64,000 nt of DNA, from positions 141,073 through 205,072 of the forward strand of contig NZ_LT841358.1 in the NCBI RefSeq assembly GCF_900177045.1. Reading direction: 5' to 3'. The DNA is from Candidatus Nitrosotalea okcheonensis. GTDB lineage: Archaea > Thermoproteota > Nitrososphaeria > Nitrososphaerales > Nitrosopumilaceae. The notes below the pieces were generated by a model, which was not told the DNA's origin, searched no databases, and worked only from the letters and a program-made list of their open reading frames with translations. This document shows positions 59,437 to 64,000 of this stretch, piece by piece (position 1 is the first letter of the stretch; each line of letters opens with the position of its first letter). The position numbers and the translations under genes are program-made.

Positions 59437-59557
59437 TGTTCAATTAGGGGTTTGAAGTGTTAATTTAGGGAGATGATTAATGGATAACCTTAATTCAAAA
59501 TACAAGTAAAAACTATACTGCTGATTGAAAAAGATTTGTAAAATATGACACTGGTAA
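59403..59557 (+). repeat. Left terminal inverted repeat, 155 bp
   Basis: It starts GACTCTGTTCAATCTTAGG and ends GACACTGGTAA. Within it, three iterated motifs follow one another: GTTCAATCTTAGGGGTTT, GTTCAATTAGGGGTTT and GTTAATTTAGGG, likely transposase-binding sites. Confidence 0.85.
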
Positions 59558-59701
59558 AAGTTCGGGTGGTACGATCTAAATAGCTATGAAATCAATCAAG
59601 CAGCACCACCAACACTCTCCTTGAAGAAGAGCAAGTAAAGCGTAACAGGATGGTAGAAGACTACGAAAAAGGAATTAGTAGCGGAAGCACATACAAAACA
59701 T

Positions 59702-60574
59702 ATGAAGGATAGACTTGTTCTTGGTACTGCGAACTTCGGCTCCGCTGTTCCTGAGACAGAGGCTCTGGAAATAATAGATTATGCTCTCTCCCAAGGTATC
59801 AAAGCGATAGATACCGCAAACTCCTACGGATCAGAGGAGATTGTAGGGAAAGCGTTGAAAGGAAGGAGAGACAATGTGATTCTTTCTACCAAAGTCGGCA
59901 ACCCGGCACCAATGGGTTCCGGTCTCTCGCGTAGACATATGGAGGAGGCAATAGAAGATTCCCTGAGACGGTTACAGACGAACTATGTGGACGTGTACTA
60001 TGCCCATAATTGGGACAAGATGGTCCCATTGGAAGAGACGCTCAAAACCTTCGACAAAATGATATTTGAGGGAAAGATATTGTCAGTTGGTTGTTCAAAC
60101 TTCTCCGCAGAACAATTGGAAGAGTCGCTTGACATATCAAAGAAAAATCACATCACTCGATTCGGGACAATCCAGTCCGTCTATAATTTAATAGAACGTG
60201 GTGCAGAGAATGTTCTGTTTCCTTTGGCGAAGAAAGAAGGAATCAAGATTGCAACATATAGCCCCCTTGCAGGTGGAATCCTAACGGGCAAGTATTCCGA
60301 GGGAGTGAGAGAAGGAATGCGTGCGGCACAATTTTCTGGTGCTAATCCTCGTGAAGCAGGATTCATCCCCAAAATAACACCAGAGAATATAAAAATGGGA
60401 AAGAAAGTAGCAAAAATAGCCCAGAAGTTTAGCATCACTCCATCACAATTAGCTATAGGATGGGTACTTTCCAATCCTCTCGTCGATTCGGTCATAATCG
60501 GCGTCCGCAGTCTTGAGCAATTAAAAGAAATACTTTACTCAAATACTCCAAAAGAGGCATTAGTATTGATATGA
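59702..60574 (+). CDS. Aldo/keto reductase carried by the element
   Basis: The 290-residue enzyme has AKR motifs: LVLGTANFGSAVPETEALEI, AIDTANSYGSEEIVGKAL with the catalytic Asp and Tyr, VILSTKVGNPAPMGSGLSRR with Lys, VDVYYAHNWDKMVPLEETLK with His, and GWVLSNPLVDSVIIGVRS for NADP. Codon use (CTC, CGT, GGA, CCC) and base composition differ from neighbours. The stop overlaps the start of the epimerase gene by four bases (ATGA). Sugar-related oxidoreduction together with the epimerase is inferred. It is unlike the chromosomal AKR at 31485. Confidence 0.85.
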   Translation: MKDRLVLGTANFGSAVPETEALEIIDYALSQGIKAIDTANSYGSEEIVGKALKGRRDNVILSTKVGNPAPMGSGLSRRHMEEAIEDSLRRLQTNYVDVYYAHNWDKMVPLEETLKTFDKMIFEGKILSVGCSNFSAEQLEESLDISKKNHITRFGTIQSVYNLIERGAENVLFPLAKKEGIKIATYSPLAGGILTGKYSEGVREGMRAAQFSGANPREAGFIPKITPENIKMGKKVAKIAQKFSITPSQLAIGWVLSNPLVDSVIIGVRSLEQLKEILYSNTPKEALVLI

Positions 60575-61401
60575 AAGTTGTTATAGTGGGCGGAGCCGGA
60601 TTTCTCGGCTCGTACCTTGTCAATGAATTGAAATACGACCATGACGTGTTGGTGTTCGACAGAGTAGCGAATCCTGACGTTGAATCACATGTTGGAGATT
60701 ATATGAATATTGAGAACTGTCTTGAATCTTTGAAGGGGGGGGGGGGGGATGCAGTGATTCATGTCGCGGCGATTTCCTCTCCCGCCTACGATCCTCCCGA
60801 GCTTGTGTTCAAATCCAACGTAACGGGAACGTTCAATGTCCACGAAGCAGCAAGAAAATTAGGCATTAAAAAAGTTATCTCGACTAGCAGCGAAGCGGCA
60901 TATGGCTTCTTCTTCGGAGAGAAAGAATTCCTGCCGAACTATCTTCCCATAGACGAGAATCATCCTCTGCGCCCCCAAGACCCCTACGGACTTTCCAAGA
61001 AGGTTAACGAGGAGATAGCACAGAGCTTCTCGGATAAGGGCATCATGAGCACGTCAGTCATTCGTCCGCCATGGATAGTCAAGCCGGAGGATTACACGGG
61101 TCACAAGGGATTCATTGCGGGGAGGGGATTCCCTCTCGATAAGTTCAACACTTTCGCGTATGTGGATGTACGGGATTTGACAAAAGCATTTAGATTGCTT
61201 TTAGAGACAGACATTCCTAGGTATGAAATCTACAACGTATGTGCAGATGACAGCACCTCTAACATGCCACTCAGCGAACTTCTCCCGAAGATAAACCCTA
61301 CACTTGAAGACATGGCTCAATCCATAAAGGGCAATAAGTCTGGACTTTCTAATGAGAAGATAAAGAAGCTAGGTTGGATTCCCAAATTCGCACGCCGATA
61401 A
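60571..61401 (+). CDS. NAD-dependent epimerase/dehydratase (extended SDR) with a G14 tract
   Basis: The 276-residue protein has GGAGFLGSYLVNEL (NAD loop), DAVIHVAAISSPAYDPP, STSSEAAYGFFFGEKEF and the catalytic YGLSKKVNEE. SVIRPPWIVKPEDY and FAYVDVRDLTKAF are typical of GalE/RmlB-like sugar-nucleotide enzymes. A run of 14 G (60735-60748) encodes Gly-Gly-Gly-Gly between LESLK and DAVIHV, where relatives usually have one or two residues. The tract is prone to slippage and the frame would be lost by one-base changes. It is the second gene of the cargo operon. Confidence 0.8.
   Translation: MKVVIVGGAGFLGSYLVNELKYDHDVLVFDRVANPDVESHVGDYMNIENCLESLKGGGGDAVIHVAAISSPAYDPPELVFKSNVTGTFNVHEAARKLGIKKVISTSSEAAYGFFFGEKEFLPNYLPIDENHPLRPQDPYGLSKKVNEEIAQSFSDKGIMSTSVIRPPWIVKPEDYTGHKGFIAGRGFPLDKFNTFAYVDVRDLTKAFRLLLETDIPRYEIYNVCADDSTSNMPLSELLPKINPTLEDMAQSIKGNKSGLSNEKIKKLGWIPKFARR
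60735..60748 (+). repeat. G14 homopolymer within the epimerase gene
   Basis: Fourteen consecutive G residues lie inside a coding region of an AT-rich genome. They encode four Gly codons plus flanking bases. Length variation would switch the reading frame. Confidence 0.85.
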
Positions 61402-61597
61402 AAATCATTATATTAGCAAATGCACTGGTCGCCTTCACAGATGGTCATGATATTACGCTACACCTAGATTCGTATCCTCCCAAGCTTTAGTTGCATCGCT
61501 TATTGTATTTGATGCAATAGCCAAGTGCATAATTTGGGACTGGATCGACATAAATAGTAAGTTTGTTGGTTAGGGGTCATGTTGATCATCCGAGGAA
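61402..61597. other. Non-coding segment inside the element
   Basis: About 195 bases between the epimerase stop and the right terminal repeat carry no convincing frame. Confidence 0.4.
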
Positions 61598-61751
61598 TTA
61601 CCAGTGTCATATTTTACAAATCTTTTTCAATCAGCAGTATAGTTTTACTTGTATTTTGAATTAAGGTTATCCATTAATCATCTCCCTAAATTAACACTTC
61701 AAACCCCTAATTGAACATCACAAAGAAAAACCCCTAAGATTGAACAGAGTC
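61598..61751 (-). repeat. Right terminal inverted repeat, 154 bp
   Basis: This is the reverse complement of the left repeat with one A fewer in the A-run (GTAAAACTATAC here, GTAAAAACTATAC at left). Confidence 0.85.
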
Positions 61752-61759
61752 CAAAATAC
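61752..61759 (+). repeat. 8-bp direct repeat, right target-site duplication
   Basis: CAAAATAC is an exact copy of 59395-59402. Confidence 0.75.
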
Positions 61760-61860
61760 GACACCGTTACATCTTAGGTTGATTTCAGGATTTTGGATGG
61801 ACTGTTACGAAAGGGTGATTGGGTGTTACGTTAGGGAGATAGTGAATTTATACACTAGTA
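61760..61860 (+). repeat. Diverged copy of the element's terminus
   Basis: Directly after the right direct repeat, GACACCGTTACATCTTAGG matches the left terminus GACTCTGTTCAATCTTAGG, and TGTTACGTTAGGGAGAT (61824-61840) matches TGTTAATTTAGGGAGAT of the left repeat (59458-59474). Orientation equals that of the left repeat. This looks like the left end of an older, related element that continues to the right. Confidence 0.55.
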
Positions 61861-61967
61861 AATCTTGGGAGGATGACTGTTCCTTCGGTTACTGAATAGC
61901 TTTAGCTTGTTCAAAAAATCACTCCATACAATATTCAATTAATAGAGGTCGAATACCTTTTAGATGA
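61861..61967. other. Leader region of the NitrOD5-like gene
   Basis: AT-rich sequence with no frame; it joins the terminus-like copy to the next gene. Confidence 0.3.
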
Positions 61968-62261
61968 ATGGGGAGAGTTATGGATAGCGATGAAATGTTG
62001 GGGGACGTCGTAGCCTCAATTGTTGAAAAAATTCTCATGAATATCGGGTTTGATGCTCATGCCAAAATAAGCAATATACTTGAAGCCCACAACCTTAATT
62101 TTTCTGACTGTTACAAAAACCCTGATGTCTTGAACTTTGCCCTCAAGGAAGTGTTCGACCATGACTATATCTCGATAGTGGAAAAGATCAGAAAAGAATT
62201 TGGCGGTATTGTGGATGATGATCAACGTTTAGTAAAATTCATGCAAAAATTAAGTGAATAA
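61968..62261 (+). CDS. NitrOD5-like protein
   Basis: The 97-residue frame has starts at 61968 and 61980 (MDSDEMLGDVV). Helical pattern: DVVASIVEKILMNIGFDAHA, KISNILEAHNLNFSDCYKNP and DVLNFALKEVFDHDYISIVE, then KIRKEFGG. The order helix, LG/IG-x-x-A, LE-x-H-x-L, NPD-x-L-x-x-AL, F-x-x-x-x-x-x-IVE fits the NitrOD5 output domain of Nitrososphaeria, though assignment is from pattern only. It lies two bases from the convergent transposase stop and may be a passenger of the older element. Confidence 0.55.
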   Translation: MGRVMDSDEMLGDVVASIVEKILMNIGFDAHAKISNILEAHNLNFSDCYKNPDVLNFALKEVFDHDYISIVEKIRKEFGGIVDDDQRLVKFMQKLSE

Positions 62262-62263
62262 AT

Positions 62264-63607
62264 TTAGGAGAGTAGTTTTAGCCAACAACTATCCTTTCCA
62301 TTGGACAGCCAGTTAAAACCACTCAGTTTTAGAATGTCGTTAATCTCTCTCCAAGTCTGTTTTTCCATCCATCCCTTGCATGTTACCTTGATGGAATCCT
62401 TCTCGTTCACAATGTTTACTTTATCAATTCTTTTTCCTAGTTGAACTGCAAAGTTACTTTTAGATTCTACACTTTTGGTGATTAGATCCTTGATCTTGTC
62501 ATGTCCCAAGTTTAGATTGATTCCTGAGGCTTCGGCAGGAGTGATATTTCCTAACCCTTCATGAGGTCTGACATAGTTGTGATATGTCATGTATGCTTCT
62601 GCAAATTTTTGAGCAGATTCATCATTTCCCAAACCACGTCTAGTCTTTAGTTTCTCTCTGATTTCATTATGGTATCTCTCAATAGGTCTGTTTTGAAAGC
62701 CATCTGAGAGGGATTTTGTCTTGATATGTGCTGTCTTTCTTGCATCAAGTTCTGTTCTGATTGCTTGCTGGTAGGAGTTGAGCGAATCTGTAATTACATA
62801 ACTTGGGTTTGAAACCTTTTTTCCCTTTGCTATGATATTTCTTGCATCTTCTACCTTGCGTTTCTTTGATACTTCTGTAGCAATTACAAATCTCGTTTTT
62901 GGATCTATGATAGTCCATACCCAATCATAGAAGCCTTTTCCAGTTTTTTGAGTATCTTTTACGTTGAGCATCATTTCATCTAGTGACCATACATCGCTTA
63001 CTAGTGGATTAAGAGTTTCAACATATTCCTTGATTATATCCATGTATTTTCTCATCCATCGGTTTATTGCAACATGACTAATCGACATGTCATGGACTGA
63101 CTTGATATGCCTTGCAATGTTTCTATAAGACATCCCAGATAGAAAGAGGTTCAACGCTTCTGTGATTATTTTTGGATCTGAACTTACCTTTGAGAAGCCA
63201 TTCTCACCTAGAGTGAATTTGTAGTTGCATTGTAGACAAGAATATCTCTGTCGCTTTGTACCGTTTTTGACAATTCTAAATCCATTTCTTATTATGGTGC
63301 TTGAATAGCATCTTTGGCATATCTTTGCCCTTTCGACTCGTTCAATTTTCTTTTCATTCTGTACTGTATTTACAAGTAATTGGCAACTTATGATATGCTT
63401 GCATCTCTTATCGTCCTTTCTTGTTAGGTTGTATAGGAAATCAGGACAGTCGCAAGTCCATGTGTCAGAATCTTGAAGTTTTCTTATACTGTAAGTCTTG
63501 TTTTGTGATTGTGAATCTACTGAATAGTGATTCTTTGTTATCTTTCTGATGTGGCTTCCCTCAGAAAGGATTTGGATTCCTTTTTCATTTCTTGAATTGT
63601 CTATCAT
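62264..63607 (-). CDS. IS6-like DDE transposase with an N-terminal SWIM zinc finger
   Basis: The 447-residue protein starts with a SWIM finger (TWTCDCPDFLYNLTRKDDKR...CKHI, CxCx(n)CxH, about residues 48-72). Two Cys knuckles (CQRC, CLQC) follow, then an HTH region (GMSYRNIARHIKSVHDMSIS) and a DDE catalytic core: VWSLDEMMLNVK (D), VITDSLNSYQ (D) and NRPIERYHNEIREKLK (E), with HNYVRPHEGLGNITPAEASG at the end. The core is IS6/IS240-like. It may be an intact mobile gene or a domesticated relative. Its right inverted repeat was not found in the window. Confidence 0.85.
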   Translation of the reverse strand: MIDNSRNEKGIQILSEGSHIRKITKNHYSVDSQSQNKTYSIRKLQDSDTWTCDCPDFLYNLTRKDDKRCKHIISCQLLVNTVQNEKKIERVERAKICQRCYSSTIIRNGFRIVKNGTKRQRYSCLQCNYKFTLGENGFSKVSSDPKIITEALNLFLSGMSYRNIARHIKSVHDMSISHVAINRWMRKYMDIIKEYVETLNPLVSDVWSLDEMMLNVKDTQKTGKGFYDWVWTIIDPKTRFVIATEVSKKRKVEDARNIIAKGKKVSNPSYVITDSLNSYQQAIRTELDARKTAHIKTKSLSDGFQNRPIERYHNEIREKLKTRRGLGNDESAQKFAEAYMTYHNYVRPHEGLGNITPAEASGINLNLGHDKIKDLITKSVESKSNFAVQLGKRIDKVNIVNEKDSIKVTCKGWMEKQTWREINDILKLSGFNWLSNGKDSCWLKLLS

Positions 63608-63629
63608 ACCTTAGTATATACCACCGTAT

Positions 63630-63649
63630 GTATATAAATTTTTATATAC
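63630..63649. promoter_or_regulatory. Palindrome between the transposase and AbrB-like genes
   Basis: GTATATAAA-TT-TTTATATAC is a perfect palindrome with a two-base centre, placed between divergent starts (63607 minus, 63668 plus). It contains TATA-like sequence for both directions and could be the target of the AbrB-like protein. Confidence 0.5.
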
Positions 63650-63667
63650 GATATGATATACTGATGT

Positions 63668-63847
63668 ATGTACATGGTGAATGAGACTAAGATCAAAATA
63701 TACAAGGTAGGATCAAGGCATAGCATCAATCTACCAAGTGACTTTGTAACGGATAGTGCATTTCCTTTTGAACCGAGTGAGGAGTTGATTGCTAGAATAG
63801 AAGGAAAAGCGGTCATTATCGAAAAAAGAAAGCATGTAAAGGCATAA
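63668..63847 (+). CDS. AbrB/SpoVT-like small DNA-binding protein
   Basis: The frame runs from ATG 63668 (alternative ATG at 63674) to TAA at 63845. The product has a strand-rich swapped-hairpin pattern: TKIKIYKVGSRHSINLPSDF, VTDSAFPFEPSEELIARIEG and KAVIIEKRKHV. G-SRHSINLPSDF matches the AbrB motif (G-R--IPLP-x-V/F) of antitoxins and transition regulators. It is divergent from the transposase, with a palindrome between them. It may repress the transposase promoter. Confidence 0.6.
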   Translation: MYMVNETKIKIYKVGSRHSINLPSDFVTDSAFPFEPSEELIARIEGKAVIIEKRKHVKA

Positions 63848-63908
63848 TGTGTTGATTGTAGCTATCAATAGTAATCATCCCTCTTATCAGGGCTAAGAAC
63901 TATATATA

Positions 63909-63952
63909 GTTACTATACATATTTATAGTACCATGTAACTATGTATAGTAAC
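63909..63952 (+). promoter_or_regulatory. Perfect 13-bp inverted repeat before a partial gene
   Basis: GTTACTATACATA (63909-63921) and TATGTATAGTAAC (63940-63952) are perfect complements separated by 18 bases, two bases before ATG 63955. The spacing places it over the promoter or leader. It is the best operator-like site in the window. Confidence 0.5.
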
Positions 63953-63954
63953 AA

Positions 63955-64000
63955 TGCAAACAGAAAAAATCTACAAATTAGAAAGAAATGAAATGCTCAA
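63955..64000 (+). CDS. N-terminal end of an unknown protein (partial)
   Basis: The frame starts MQTEKIYKLERNEML and runs off the window. It lies two bases after the strong inverted repeat. Nothing more can be said. Confidence 0.4.

Larger units (their letters stand above)
59403..61751. mobile_element. 2.35-kb transposase-less cargo element with long terminal inverted repeats
   Basis: The element is bounded by inverted repeats of 155 and 154 bp that differ by one A in an A-run, and is flanked by a perfect 8-bp direct repeat, CAAAATAC. Its outermost bases, GACTCTGTTCAATC, resemble the IS6-family end (GGNNCTGTTGCAAA), and IS6 elements make 8-bp duplications. Inside are only an aldo/keto reductase and an epimerase, in an ATGA-overlapping pair, both richer in G and C than the host genes by eye. 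No transposase frame is present; mobilisation in trans, perhaps by the IS6-like enzyme at 62264, is inferred. Confidence 0.8.

Noticed and set aside
59651-59713. 20-residue peptide frame before the cargo aldo/keto reductase
   Set aside because: Short, overlaps the start of the reductase gene, and has no motif.
1-64000. CRISPR arrays, rRNA genes, replication origin
   Set aside because: No spaced short direct repeats, no rRNA-like conserved strings and no Cdc6/Orc1 gene with origin boxes were seen.

Overview
The window looks like a chromosomal segment of an AT-rich Nitrososphaeria (Thaumarchaeota) archaeon, probably of the Nitrosopumilales/Nitrosotalea type. Supporting signs, read by eye, are: many secreted proteins with PEFG/PEF-CTERM-like sorting tails, DUF6659-type proteins, a NitrOD5-like protein, histidine kinases without membrane segments, many very small zinc-ribbon proteins, TATA boxes placed for leaderless transcripts (including TTG starts), and a SWIM-finger IS6-like transposase. 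No rRNA, tRNA, CRISPR array or ammonia-oxidation gene was recognised.

Layout. 1-13 kb: small membrane and zinc-ribbon proteins, a GIY-YIG protein, a fluoride channel (crcB) with a DUF190 partner, a methyltransferase, a DHA2-type exporter, a DUF72 protein and Ala-rich or Asn/Ser-rich surface proteins. Two intergenic segments here fold into convincing RNA structures. 13-16 kb: a three-gene operon (coiled coil, SPFH/YdjI-like with zinc ribbons, zinc-ribbon membrane protein) resembling bacterial membrane-stress modules but without an obvious PspA. 16-29 kb: extracytoplasmic proteins (HELSH/DUF192 fusion; membrane-anchored matrixin coupled to a CheY-like regulator), a triple-PAS histidine kinase, a DUF4242-histidine kinase fusion, TPR and DUF6659 proteins, and two decayed genes. 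29-42 kb: metabolism and redox: GT-C glycosyltransferase, aldo/keto reductase, MDR dehydrogenase, NDH-2, two FMN reductases, malic enzyme, and a TRAM-domain RNA-binding protein. 42-55 kb: a further kinase, tandem paralogues, a Mesh1-like HD protein, TPR, PKD-repeat and other surface proteins.

55-64 kb is accessory DNA. An IS5-type remnant is followed by surface-protein and glycosyltransferase genes. The last surface gene is cut by a 2.35-kb element with nearly identical inverted termini of 155 and 154 bp, flanked by a perfect 8-bp direct repeat (CAAAATAC). The element carries no transposase, only an aldo/keto reductase and an NAD-dependent epimerase of visibly different base composition; the epimerase contains a G14 tract. 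A diverged copy of the same terminus starts right beside it, leading toward a NitrOD5-like gene, an IS6-like SWIM transposase and an AbrB-like gene. This suggests nested insertions of one element family and a cargo unit that depends on a transposase supplied in trans.

The most unusual observations are the cargo element, a two-copy structured RNA family (about 947-1050 and 34646-34727), a three-way-junction RNA near 1.6 kb, and a set of recently decayed genes (zinc-ribbon, UspA-like, Cys-rich membrane protein, DnaJ-like) with few disabling changes. All family assignments come from motifs read by eye; no database search was run.
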